IMG/VR virus record: IMGVR_UViG_3300046517_000405
Location: 1-42,099 of that record
Direction: 5' to 3' (one strand)
Source of the DNA: a virus
DNA: 42,099 bases
Shown piece by piece: positions 1 to 8,411 of the stretch. Under the pieces are notes generated by a model. That model was not told where the DNA came from. It was given only the letters and a program-made list of their open reading frames with translations, and did no database searches. Positions within the stretch are counted from its first letter, which is position 1, and each line of letters opens with the position of its first letter. A program made the translations under genes and the position numbers.

Positions 1-127
1 AGGACGGGATAATCGCGGACGCTCATACCGGGTCGATGCAGACTGTGATTGCTGAGTAGCCGATCGCGGTCGGGCCGATGTTCAGTTCGTCTCGGAGAGT
101 TCCGGTCACGGCGTCCGAACCGCCGCC
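1..127. repeat. Terminal direct repeat, left copy
   Basis: These bases are identical to 41973-42099. The overlap joins the end of the tail-tip gene to the start of the fibre gene in a coherent ATGA junction, so the repeat looks like assembly overlap of a circular or circularly permuted genome rather than a biological terminal repeat. A 127-base overlap equals a common maximum assembler k-mer, which supports that reading. Confidence 0.95.
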
Positions 128-2659
128 GCTGGACTTCCAGCCGCCCCACTTCCACGGGCGGTTGCCAGAGTTACCCTCGTCGTAGTTGTCGAACTGAGTC
201 ACGCCAGCCCCGACCGAGAGCATCTTGTTCTCGTCGATATCTGCGATGCCCATCGCTGCACCGCACAGGATGAGCGACCCGGACGAGGCCGAGACCGTGC
301 CGCCGTTGAAGGTGGCCGACCCGACGCTGCTGTCCACATGCGCATATGACGGCGTGCCGTCCTGATCGACCTCGGCGATCCAGCACTTGTCGCCACCGGC
401 AGGCCCGTACCAGCCGCCAGTGCTGCCGAGCGAAGCCGGGCCGTTCCTCGTGTCGCCCGTGACGAGGGTCCGCTTGTAGAGCGCCGACGGGTTCGTCTGA
501 CTGCCGTTGCCTGTCGCGCTCGCTACAAGGGACCAGCCGCTACCGCGCAGACCGTTGCCGCCGCCGCCCCGGATCGCGATGAACGCCCACTGGATGTGAC
601 CGACCGTCACCGGGTTCGGAGGAGTGCAGTTTGAGACGGTCTGCGAGTCCACGGTCTGGATCACAGCAGGTCCGGTCGGGTCAGTAGCCGGAGGATCGCT
701 CGGCGGAGGATCTGGCTCGGTGATCTCGTCGTTCGCGACGCCGCCCCGGATCAGGGAGACGACGCCGAGGTAGGAGCCGCCGTCGCCGCCGACCATGTCG
801 TCCCGCATCGAGTCGATGACGAAGTTCTGGAACAGGCCGGTCTTCGCGTCCTCCAGCCGGACCAGATCGTTCTTCTGCACCGCCGGGTTGCCGAGGATGC
901 CCACGTCCACAACCCTACGCCGCCGCCCGAGTCGATCCAACTGGAAGCGCGCGACGTCGCCCGCCTGCGCGAGCGAGTCGATCTTGTCGAGGTTCATGCT
1001 CAGTCGTCGCGACTCCCACGGGTGCGCCGGGTCGCCGCTGTGCGCGTCGTGGATGCGGTCCTCCAGTTCGGCGTTCGCCCCGAGTTCGTCCTCCAGATCC
1101 TGATCGATGATCTCCGCTGCGACCTCGTGCGTCGAGGAGACCGGCGAGACCAGACTGAACTTCGCGGTGAGGCCCATCGCGTCGTTGTCGCCCCAGCACT
1201 CGGTGTGCGTCGTCGTGTTCATCTCGCCGCCGTGCAGCGTGCTGCCGCTCGTAGCGACCGAGTCGGTGACGGTCCCGGGCGCGCTCTCGTCGGCGATCAG
1301 GAACCGCGCCGTGGTCCCGCCGTTCGCCCAGAACAGGTGGAGCGTCGTCCCGTCGATCATCAGGCCCGACGGGTTCGTCTGCGAGACGCTCGCATAGGTG
1401 TGGCCGTAGTTAGCAATCGCGCTGGCGTCGGTCTTGTCGCGCTTGTAGAAGCGGTCGGTGTCGAGGTTCGTCAGCCACATGAACGCGGCACTGATCTTCA
1501 GTGCCGACCACCGGCCATCCGGGAGCGCCATCGTCGAGACTCGGACGTCGTCCGACTTGCGCATCTTCGCGACGTAGTTCCCGGACGTGCTGCCCGTGTA
1601 CTTCCACGGACAGTTCAGGACGTAGTAGTGCGTCGAGTCCGACGGGTCGCCGCTGATCCCGAGCGGGTACGGCACGACCGCCCCGAGATAGACACTGCTC
1701 AGGACCTGATGGTCGCTGTCGCGGACCGTGTACAACTTCTTCGTGCTGCTGCTGATGACCCGGATCTGCGTCGTGTGCGCCGGGTCGTACCAGATGCCGA
1801 CCGGGGCCGGGACCTTGTAGGTCTGCCAGACCAGATGCCACGCATCGGTCAGCGTCGTCGTCGTCAGCGGGCCGCGCGTCTTGACCCGGGTGATCAGTTC
1901 GTACTGGTCCGTGGTGTCACCGAGGTCGAGCACGTCCTCGCCCGTGCGCCACGTATAGACCGGCGGCGCGGAGACCTCGATCAGGTCGCTCGACGGCGTC
2001 GGGCGGAAGTGCGCGATGCCGTGCTCGTCGGCCCACAGGTCGTACCCGGTGAGGCCCGTGATCGCCGCGTCGCCCATCAGCGCGTCGGCGTAGGACGAGC
2101 CGTCGCCGAAGATGTACTCCGAGAGGACGAGGCTCGTCGTCAGGATGTCGCGGTCCGCCGTCGGCCAGCCGACGAGGTCGAGCGCCGCGTCCACGATGTA
2201 CGACGCCTCGCGGTTCAGGAAGACGCCGTTCGCCTCGGTCCGCACCGCGCCGGTCTCGCCCAGACCCTGCGGCGCGCTGGCGCTGAACGTCTGGTCGATG
2301 GCGATGCCGAAGCGGTCGCGCCCGGTGAGTGTGACGGTCGGCAGGTCGCGCCCGTCCCGGACGCTGTCGATGATCCCGTCGAAGGACCGGACCCGGCTCG
2401 ACCGCGCGCCGTACCACTGCCAGATCCGCACCCGCTGGTTCGTGTGGAAGATGCTGGTGACGCCCCAGCCGAGCGCGAGGTCTTCGTTCTCCAGTTCGAT
2501 CTCAAACTGGTCTGCTTGCGTGCGCAACGAACGGTCGCGGCTGATCCGCTTGCAGCGGTAGTTGACGCCGTTGATCCGGGCGTACCCGGCGAAGCCGCTG
2601 CTGCCTGCCTGAAAGTGCGACTTCAGGATCGCCGTCAGTTCGTCGGAGATCGCTTGCAT
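23..2659 (-). CDS. Tail-tip hub protein with propeller-like insert
   Basis: 878 residues from the ATG at 2659, which overlaps the previous gene's stop as TGATG; an in-frame extension to 2878 is only antisense-style shadow of that gene. Residues 1-250 resemble phage baseplate-hub/tail-associated proteins (motif FDGIIDSV at 93-100, then TVTLTGRDRFG). Residues about 285-475 contain four or so similar beta-rich segments of the form G-I/L-x-x-D-x(n)-Y, which suggests a beta-propeller inserted in the hub. Residues 565-640 look like the closing hub strand region. A Pro-rich linker (648-665) leads to a Gly/Ser-rich beta domain (666-878), likely exposed and receptor-facing. It follows the tape measure and a small distal-tail gene, as tail-tip genes do. 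Its TGA overlaps the fibre gene start (ATGA at 23-26). Role at the tail tip is confident; the propeller is inference from spacing only. Confidence 0.75.
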   Translation of the reverse strand: MQAISDELTAILKSHFQAGSSGFAGYARINGVNYRCKRISRDRSLRTQADQFEIELENEDLALGWGVTSIFHTNQRVRIWQWYGARSSRVRSFDGIIDSVRDGRDLPTVTLTGRDRFGIAIDQTFSASAPQGLGETGAVRTEANGVFLNREASYIVDAALDLVGWPTADRDILTTSLVLSEYIFGDGSSYADALMGDAAITGLTGYDLWADEHGIAHFRPTPSSDLIEVSAPPVYTWRTGEDVLDLGDTTDQYELITRVKTRGPLTTTTLTDAWHLVWQTYKVPAPVGIWYDPAHTTQIRVISSSTKKLYTVRDSDHQVLSSVYLGAVVPYPLGISGDPSDSTHYYVLNCPWKYTGSTSGNYVAKMRKSDDVRVSTMALPDGRWSALKISAAFMWLTNLDTDRFYKRDKTDASAIANYGHTYASVSQTNPSGLMIDGTTLHLFWANGGTTARFLIADESAPGTVTDSVATSGSTLHGGEMNTTTHTECWGDNDAMGLTAKFSLVSPVSSTHEVAAEIIDQDLEDELGANAELEDRIHDAHSGDPAHPWESRRLSMNLDKIDSLAQAGDVARFQLDRLGRRRRVVDVGILGNPAVQKNDLVRLEDAKTGLFQNFVIDSMRDDMVGGDGGSYLGVVSLIRGGVANDEITEPDPPPSDPPATDPTGPAVIQTVDSQTVSNCTPPNPVTVGHIQWAFIAIRGGGGNGLRGSGWSLVASATGNGSQTNPSALYKRTLVTGDTRNGPASLGSTGGWYGPAGGDKCWIAEVDQDGTPSYAHVDSSVGSATFNGGTVSASSGSLILCGAAMGIADIDENKMLSVGAGVTQFDNYDEGNSGNRPWKWGGWKSSGGGSDAVTGTLRDELNIGPTAIGYSAITVCIDPV

Positions 2660-3021
2660 CAGGAGTAGTTGAAGAAGGGCTCGGTCTCCACGACGGTCGC
2701 GGCGCAGGCCCACAGGTCGTTGCCCGCCGCCGACGCGGCGAAGTTCAGGATGCGGATGCTGTGCGTGTCGCCCCACGGGTCCGCGTACACCACGACCTCG
2801 TGGGTCTCGTACAGCGCCCGGATCGCGTCCACGTCGGCCCGGTCGTCGAGGCTGAACTCGATGTCCGCCTGACGCCACCCGAGCGCGCCGGACTGCATGA
2901 CCGCGTTGCCGGTGGTCTGCGTCCCGTTGTCGAGGAGGCCGACCATCTGCGCGTTCGGCGGGTAGCCGAGCCGCTGCGTCGAGGTCTGGAGGATCTCGAC
3001 CGCGTCGATGCTGGCGTTCAC
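2659..3021 (-). CDS. Distal tail (Dit-like) protein
   Basis: 120 residues with a GTG start at 3021 that overlaps the tape-measure stop as GTGA, so it is translationally coupled. The protein is a small beta-rich product (ADIEFSLDDRADVDAI near the middle, ending VVETEPFFNYS), the pattern seen in proteins that cap the tail tube between tape measure and hub. Position, size and coupling argue for a distal-tail protein. No catalytic motif is visible. It could also be counted as a generic minor tail protein. Confidence 0.6.
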   Translation of the reverse strand: MNASIDAVEILQTSTQRLGYPPNAQMVGLLDNGTQTTGNAVMQSGALGWRQADIEFSLDDRADVDAIRALYETHEVVVYADPWGDTHSIRILNFAASAAGNDLWACAATVVETEPFFNYS

Positions 3022-5780
3022 GGGACCACGTTCGGGTGCAGCCCGATGCGCGCGCCCTGCTGGCGGAACGTCTTGCCCATCTCGTCGGCGATCATGTGGC
3101 CGAACCGCTTCGCCCGGTCGGGCGAGACGTCCGAGCCGATGCCGTGCAGGTTGATCGCCCCGATGCTGACGCTGGTGTTGACGACCGCGCCGCCCGTGAC
3201 GTCAGGAGCGCCGAGCGTCCGGTACTTCGGGACCTCCGGCACGATGACGCCGGGCACGTTCGGGACGAACAGTTCCGGCTTGCCCGCGTCGCCGACGATG
3301 AACGGCTCGCCCGCCCGCGCCTTCGCGCCGTGCGCCGCGCGGGGGATGTGCGGGCTGGAAACGTGGACGTCCGGGCCGGGCAACTGGTTCGTGAACTTCA
3401 GGATCTCCGAGACGAGGTTGTAGGCCGCCAGCGCGCCGCGCCAGATGTTCGTCGCGATGCCTGACGCGACGTTCTTCGCGAGGCCCGAGCCCTCGGTCGT
3501 GCCTGCCGCCGGGAGGTGCTTCGTGCTGTTGGTCGCGGCGTTGTAGATCGCCTTGCTGGCGGTCTTGATATCCGCGTCCTTCGACTTCATGCCCCGGCGC
3601 AGGAACTCCATCCCGTCCTTGCCGATGTTGTGCGCGTTCGTCTTCAGCGTGGCGAGGCGGTCGAGGATGACCTGCTTCGTGGTCTCCGCCGTCGCCTTGA
3701 CGTACGGGTCGTGGTCGTGGAGCCCCTTGATCAGCGCCTTGCTCGTGAGTTCACCGAGGAGCCGCGCGCGCTCCTTCGTCGGTGACTCGCTGTTCTTCAG
3801 GATGTCGAGGAACGAGGACCACTGGGTCTTCACGGCATCCTTGCCGTCCTGATACCCCTGCGCCAGCGCCTGCGCGGTGCGGAGCCCCTGCTCGTGCGCC
3901 AACTTCTGGAGTTCCTTGCCGCCGAGCGAGCCGAGCCCCTTCAGCAGCGCGATGGCCGGGCTGAACGCCTTCGTGCCCTCGGCGAGGCCGCCGCCGATGC
4001 CCTTCAGGAGCGCCGTGGCGTAGTTCAGGCCGTTCGTCTGGCCGACGGTCGCGGCGACCCCGTCGAGGTTCCGCGCGGTGGCGTTCGCCTGCGCCTCCAG
4101 CCCCCGGTTGCGCTCCTCCACGGCCTTGTCGAAGTCGGCCTTCTGGCCGAGGATGATGTTCAGCCACGAGTCGTTGTGGCTGGCCCGCGCGCCGTGCTCC
4201 AGATCGGCGAGGTGCTTCTCCGCCGCCGCGACCGCCTCGTCCGTCCCGTCCTTCAGCGCGTTCGCGAGGTTGTCGCTGAGATCCTTCGCGTTCTGGTCCT
4301 GAAGCCCCTGCGCGGCGAAGGTCAGGGCGACCGCAATGGCGATGGGCCCGATGATCGCGGCGGCGGTCGTCGCCAGCGTCAGCAGGGCCCGCGCCCCGAG
4401 GAACTTCGTGACGAACTTGCCCGCGCTCGTCGCCCCGAGGTACGAGAAGGCGTCTTCGAACGCGAAGCCGAGGGACTGGATCAGGTACTGCGCCGGGATC
4501 TGGATGCGCTTCACGGCGAAGGTGAGCAGGTTCTGGAAGCCCAGCGCCGCGCTCTCCTGCGCACTGCTCAGGGCGACGCCGATGCTGTTCTTCAGGACCG
4601 GCCCGAGCGTCCCGGCCAACTTGCCCGCCAGCCCGCCGAGCGTCGCGCCGAAGACCTTCGCGAGGATGTTCGGGAAGCCGAACGCCTGCCCCAGTTGGTT
4701 CAGGGCGAAGATCGCCGGGCCGATGCTGTTCACGAACGGAGCGCCGACCGAGATGATGAACGACTGCACCGTCGCCACCAGCCGCTTGCCCTGCTCGATG
4801 GCCGACTGGCTCTTGATCGAGTACTGGTCCATCGCCAGACCCTGCGAATGGCTGACGTCGATGATCTCCTGACCGAACGCCTGCGCGTGCTCGCCCGTCG
4901 TCAGCAGCGCGAACTGGTAGGCGTCCACGCGCCCGAGCGCCTGCGCGAAGGCGTCGGCGTTGCCGTGCGTGGCCTTCCGCAGCGCCTCCAGCGAGGCGGC
5001 CAGACCCTGCGTCTTCGCCAGTTCGGCGAAGTTGATCCCGGTCTCCTTCTGGATCGCGTTCAACTGCGTGTTCGGCGTGATCAGGGCCGAGATCGCCGCC
5101 CGCATCTGGGTCGCCGCCTGCGCCGCTGGCACGCCGTTCTTCGTGAGGAAGGCGAAGCCCGCCGAGACCTCCTCGATCTTGATCCCCGCCGACGACGCGA
5201 TGGGCGCGATGTCGCTGATCGCCCCGCCCAGTTCTGCCGCCGTCACCTTGCCGTCGGCGACCGCCTTCGCGAAGACGTCGGTGATCCGGGCCGAGTCCTT
5301 CGCCGCCAGCCCGTACGAGTTCATCACTGACGTCACGAGGTCCACGGCCTCGGCGGTCGAGCCGAGCGCGCCCGTGGCGAAGTGCGCGCTGTCGCTCAGG
5401 ACGCCGATGGCGTCGTCTGCCGAGACGCCCGCCGAGACGAGGTCGTAGAAGCCCGCCGTGAGGTCGTCGGTGCTCTTGCCCGTCTCGCGTGACAGGGCGA
5501 GGATGTCGTTCTTCGCCTTGTCGAGGTTCAGGTTCGGGGCGACCGTCTGGATCGTCCGCAACTGGTCTTCGAACTTCGACGCCTGCTCGGTCGCCGCGAC
5601 GAGGAAGCCGCCGGAGACCGCGCCGAAGCCGACGCGGATCTTCTCCGCCAGCGACTTCCCGGTGGTCGTGCCCGCCTTGTCCCCGGCCTTGCCCGCCGCC
5701 TTCGCGACGTCGTTTTCGAACTGCTTCGTGTCGCCGAGGGTCAGTTTGACCAGCGCGTCGCCGACGTTGAAACCGGCCAC
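3018..5780 (-). CDS. Tail tape measure protein
   Basis: 920 residues. The GTG start at 5780 has GAGAAGG about 8 bases upstream and lies one base after the chaperone stop. Residues about 60-330 carry the phage minor-tail/tape-measure core (KFEDQLRTIQ, then STDDLTAGFYDLVSAGVS and LVTSVMNSYG), followed by hydrophobic segments around 340-400 and 460-490 and a long Ala/Lys-rich helical region. It sets tail length and threads the tube; by the usual 1.5 angstrom per residue rule the tail would be roughly 140 nm. Its position after the frameshifted chaperone pair is diagnostic. Confidence 0.95.
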   Translation of the reverse strand: MAGFNVGDALVKLTLGDTKQFENDVAKAAGKAGDKAGTTTGKSLAEKIRVGFGAVSGGFLVAATEQASKFEDQLRTIQTVAPNLNLDKAKNDILALSRETGKSTDDLTAGFYDLVSAGVSADDAIGVLSDSAHFATGALGSTAEAVDLVTSVMNSYGLAAKDSARITDVFAKAVADGKVTAAELGGAISDIAPIASSAGIKIEEVSAGFAFLTKNGVPAAQAATQMRAAISALITPNTQLNAIQKETGINFAELAKTQGLAASLEALRKATHGNADAFAQALGRVDAYQFALLTTGEHAQAFGQEIIDVSHSQGLAMDQYSIKSQSAIEQGKRLVATVQSFIISVGAPFVNSIGPAIFALNQLGQAFGFPNILAKVFGATLGGLAGKLAGTLGPVLKNSIGVALSSAQESAALGFQNLLTFAVKRIQIPAQYLIQSLGFAFEDAFSYLGATSAGKFVTKFLGARALLTLATTAAAIIGPIAIAVALTFAAQGLQDQNAKDLSDNLANALKDGTDEAVAAAEKHLADLEHGARASHNDSWLNIILGQKADFDKAVEERNRGLEAQANATARNLDGVAATVGQTNGLNYATALLKGIGGGLAEGTKAFSPAIALLKGLGSLGGKELQKLAHEQGLRTAQALAQGYQDGKDAVKTQWSSFLDILKNSESPTKERARLLGELTSKALIKGLHDHDPYVKATAETTKQVILDRLATLKTNAHNIGKDGMEFLRRGMKSKDADIKTASKAIYNAATNSTKHLPAAGTTEGSGLAKNVASGIATNIWRGALAAYNLVSEILKFTNQLPGPDVHVSSPHIPRAAHGAKARAGEPFIVGDAGKPELFVPNVPGVIVPEVPKYRTLGAPDVTGGAVVNTSVSIGAINLHGIGSDVSPDRAKRFGHMIADEMGKTFRQQGARIGLHPNVVP

Positions 5781-5781
5781 G

Positions 5782-6596
5782 TCAGTTCACCTTCTCGGGC
5801 ATCTTGACGTTGTCCGGGAACTGCTTCATCAGGAGCCGCATCTGCTGCTCCGCGCTCTGTGGCGTCATGGGCTGCGCGTGGCGAGCGTCCCAGCGGGTCG
5901 CGGCCTTCTGTGAGCGGGCGATGACGTAGCCCGTCCTCACGGCCTCCACCATCCGCTCCCAGTCCGCCTCGGCGCGCTCACTGACCGCATCTCCGGCGGC
6001 CTCTAGGTAGCCCGCGAACTGCTCGTCCGTGAGCGTCGCGCGGACCTGTTCGACGGTCCAGCCGTAGCGGGCTGCGACGAAGTCAAAGAGGGGCCAGACG
6101 CGGCTGTCGGGATCGTCGTCTGCTGGCTCCCGAACTCCTCCAGCACGATCCGTAGCGCCCCCGGGTTCGCCGCGAGGATGTCGAGCGCGGCGGAGATGAA
6201 AGGGTAGGAGGCCGCCATGCACAGGACGAACGCCTGTACGACCTCCGGTTCGGTCGCGTTCTCCCGGACCCAGTCGTCGGTCGGCAGGACGTCCGAGGCG
6301 TCGTAGGCCCGGATCAGCGCGAGCAGCGCCATGCTGTTCTGGCCGAGGAAGCCCATGACCGCCGCGCCGTTCGGCTGCTCCGCCAGCAGGCCCAGCATCG
6401 CCCCGGCCTCGACCGCCAGCCGGTCGCGCCACTCGTCCGCCTTCGCGATCTTCAGGACCGGGACGACGAACACCTGCTCGCCGAGGACCATCTGGAGCCG
6501 CCCGCGCAGGACGTCCTCGACCGCCCGGTCAGGCAGGAGCGCCTTGAAGATCCCCCCGACCCCTGCGTCAGGGGCCGAGGGGACATTCACCGCCAC
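5782..6596 (-). CDS. Tail assembly chaperone, long frameshift product
   Basis: Extended chaperone made by a probable -1 ribosomal frameshift from the 6596-6003 frame into the frame ending at 5782. The downstream frame becomes protein-like at DPDSRVWPLFDFVAARYGWT and continues with TVEQVRATL, the usual form of the C-terminal half of siphovirus chaperones; upstream of about 6130 the same frame is only Arg/Gly/Pro-rich shadow, and it has no ribosome site of its own. Relative phase is -1. No textbook X-XXY-YYZ heptamer is present. The best slip candidate I see is G-GGG-GCG at 6162-6156; others in 6130-6165 are possible. The long form would coat the tape measure during tail assembly. Confidence 0.7.
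6003..6596 (-). CDS. Tail assembly chaperone, short product
   Basis: 197 residues in the zero frame, GTG start at 6596, four bases after the major tail protein TAA. The first 155 residues are a helical, moderately hydrophobic chaperone-like domain (WRDRLAVEAGAMLGLLAEQ, then VVQAFVLCMAASYPFI). The last 35 residues (from TAASGPSL on) are Ser/Thr/Arg-rich and look like read-out past the frameshift point, ending at TAG 6003-6005. Location between major tail protein and tape measure is the canonical site of this gene pair. Confidence 0.8.
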   Translation of the reverse strand: MAVNVPSAPDAGVGGIFKALLPDRAVEDVLRGRLQMVLGEQVFVVPVLKIAKADEWRDRLAVEAGAMLGLLAEQPNGAAVMGFLGQNSMALLALIRAYDASDVLPTDDWVRENATEPEVVQAFVLCMAASYPFISAALDILAANPGALRIVLEEFGSQQTTIPTAASGPSLTSSQPATAGPSNRSARRSRTSSSRAT

Positions 6597-6600
6597 TGGT

Positions 6601-7137
6601 TTACGAGCCCGCGATCAGGACGCCGATCTCCCACGGGGACGCGGCCTCGGTGCCCGTGCTGCCCGCCTCCCAGCGGGCGCTGAAGGTGATCCGAGGGGCC
6701 ATCAGGCCAGCGTCCTGCGCGGAGAACTCGGCGTTGCCGGTCGCGATGGCGCGCCGGACCTCGTAGTAGAACGAGTGCGTGTCCAGCCCGGGGACGACCA
6801 GCCGGTACGTGTGGTACTGGCTGGAGGCGACGCGGCGGTTGCCGGGCGACCAGATCCGGGTGTCCGCGCCGGACGGCGTGGCGGTCGCGTTCGGGGCGAC
6901 CAGTTCCAGAATGTCGTCCGTCATCTCGGCGAAGGCGACTTCCAGTTCCGCCGTCTCGGTCTGGATGTAGTCGGTGCCGACGAGCGGCCCGGGGATGCCG
7001 TTCAACTGCGGGACGAAGTACGTCCGCACGACGCGGAAGATGTTGTCGCCGGTCGTCGCGCCGACGTCGGACCCGTCGATCAGGACGTTCCCAGCGCCCA
7101 CGACGAGGTTGACCGGGGTACTGGCGGTCACGCCCAT
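6601..7137 (-). CDS. Major tail (tube) protein
   Basis: 178 residues from an ATG at 7137 with GAAGGAG about 9 bases upstream. It is beta-rich with an immunoglobulin-free tube-type layout: an N-terminal arm (VVGAGNVLIDGSDVGAT), a central loop naming GTDYIQTETAELEVAF, and a terminal strand FSARWEAGSTGTEAASPWEI. It would polymerise into the tail tube. It sits between the tail terminator and the chaperone pair, and has one of the better ribosome sites of the late genes, as expected for an abundant subunit. Confidence 0.85.
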   Translation of the reverse strand: MGVTASTPVNLVVGAGNVLIDGSDVGATTGDNIFRVVRTYFVPQLNGIPGPLVGTDYIQTETAELEVAFAEMTDDILELVAPNATATPSGADTRIWSPGNRRVASSQYHTYRLVVPGLDTHSFYYEVRRAIATGNAEFSAQDAGLMAPRITFSARWEAGSTGTEAASPWEIGVLIAGS

Positions 7138-7178
7138 CCAGAGTCTCCTTCGCGACCGAGAGCCTTAGCCCTCGTGTG

Positions 7179-7658
7179 CTATGACGCCGCCTCCAGAGAG
7201 GAAGCGTAGAGGCCGATGGTCATGGGCACGAACGGCTCGTCGGTGTCCGGGTCCCGGAGGACTTGTCCCGTCGAGATGATCCTGATCCTGTGGATGCCGA
7301 CCGTTCCCATCACCACTGGAGGGTGGTTCTTCAGACCCGCTCGGACCACGGACGCGAGGACTGTGGCTTCACGGGACCCGGTGATCACCTTCCGTCCGTA
7401 GAGTCTAGCGGTCAGGATGTAGTCCGCAAGGCCCGTTCTGCCGGACCCCAGACCGAACGGCTCGTCGCTGACGAGGGGTGTGGACACGATCACCATCGGG
7501 GGGTCGTCACCCTTCTTGCCCTCGTCGCCCCGGACGGTCGCGCCGCTGAAGTCGATGGAGCCGAAGCCCCGCCGGTCGCCGTGGTCGGCGAGGATCTGCT
7601 GGATCAGGGTGATCGTCTTGCCGACGACGTCCGGCGGCACCGGCATCTGGAGCGTCAT
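7179..7658 (-). CDS. Tail terminator protein
   Basis: 159 residues, ATG at 7658 overlapping the previous stop as ATGA. The sequence starts with an amphipathic helix (VVGKTITLIQQILADHG) and continues with mixed beta strands (LADYILTARLYG), consistent with the tail-terminator/tail-completion family that caps the tube at the neck. The call rests mainly on order: connector, stopper, gp10-like, this gene, major tail protein. Confidence 0.6.
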   Translation of the reverse strand: MTLQMPVPPDVVGKTITLIQQILADHGDRRGFGSIDFSGATVRGDEGKKGDDPPMVIVSTPLVSDEPFGLGSGRTGLADYILTARLYGRKVITGSREATVLASVVRAGLKNHPPVVMGTVGIHRIRIISTGQVLRDPDTDEPFVPMTIGLYASSLEAAS

Positions 7659-8056
7659 GGCTTCCCTGCGTGGCGGACCATCCCGGCCTTGATCAGCGGC
7701 CCGGCGTTCGGACGGTTGTCGTTGAAGGCGGGGCCGAGGAACGGCTGCGCGTTCATCTTGCGGGTCCCGAGTTCAAGGTAGACGCCGTACCCGCAGTTCG
7801 TCCCGACGATGGCGACGACGCCGTTGATCTCCTCGTCCGCGTAGGACGGGATCGCGTTGCCGTTCTCGTCGGTGTTGCCGTAGATCCGCGTGCCCCGGAC
7901 GAACGCCGCCGTGTGCAGCGAGCGCCGCAGGTTGCCGGTCAGGACGGGCGCGCGCCGCTGCGCGTCCGCCTGCACCGCCAGCCCGAAGTTCAGCAGGCCG
8001 TAGCCGACGGCCTCGTACAGGCTCGCGATGCCCTTACGATCCGGCTTGAACGACAC
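7655..8056 (-). CDS. HK97 gp10-like neck protein
   Basis: 133 residues. I place the start at GTG 8056, preceded by GAGAGGA, because upstream codons to 8179 read as shadow of the overlapping stopper gene. The helix GLLNFGLAVQADAQRRAP, the central VLTGNLRRSL and the terminal LELGTRKMNAQPFLGPAF are the recognisable hallmarks of the HK97-gp10/minor-neck family found between head closure and tail terminator genes. It overlaps the upstream gene by 23 bases and the downstream one by four. Confidence 0.8.
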   Translation of the reverse strand: MSFKPDRKGIASLYEAVGYGLLNFGLAVQADAQRRAPVLTGNLRRSLHTAAFVRGTRIYGNTDENGNAIPSYADEEINGVVAIVGTNCGYGVYLELGTRKMNAQPFLGPAFNDNRPNAGPLIKAGMVRHAGKP

Positions 8057-8411
8057 CGACGTTCGTCCTCTCCAGCGCGTCGATCTCCAGATGGTGGCCG
8101 CGCCCGCCACCGTCCCGGACCCCGACGACCTCCAGATCGACGTCGAGTTCCACGACGTGGATGATCCTTGACTCGTCAACGACCGCGCCGTTCAGGTAGA
8201 CCCGGTGAGTCGAGGCGACCTCGCCGATGCCGACCAGCGACGCCTCCTCGCGCTGGCTCCGCTCCTGCACCGCGCAGGGCACCGTGGCGAGGACGGTGTG
8301 GCCGGTCTCGATGGGCTGGTTCCACTCGTCGTTCGTGACGATGCTGTCCACGTCCGTATCCCTGCCCTTGATCTGGCAGGTGAAGTTGAACAGCCCCTCG
8401 ATGCCGCTCAC
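8034..8411 (-). CDS. Head-closure / stopper protein
   Basis: 125 residues, GTG start at 8411 in a GTGA overlap with the connector gene. It is a small beta-barrel-like protein (FNFTCQIKGRDTDVDS, SLVGIGEVASTHRVYLNG) of the size expected for the SPP1 gp16/head-tail joining class, which closes the connector channel after packaging. Identification is by size, composition and order rather than a signature motif. Confidence 0.6.
   Translation of the reverse strand: MSGIEGLFNFTCQIKGRDTDVDSIVTNDEWNQPIETGHTVLATVPCAVQERSQREEASLVGIGEVASTHRVYLNGAVVDESRIIHVVELDVDLEVVGVRDGGGRGHHLEIDALERTNVGVVQAGS

Noticed and set aside
1022-2668. 548-codon + strand open frame opposite the tail-tip gene
   Set aside because: Arg/Val/Asp-rich antisense shadow typical of GC-rich DNA; no ribosome site, while the opposite strand has a clear tail protein.
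3894-5330. 478-codon + strand frame opposite the tape measure
   Set aside because: Antisense shadow with low-complexity Arg/Leu/Val composition.
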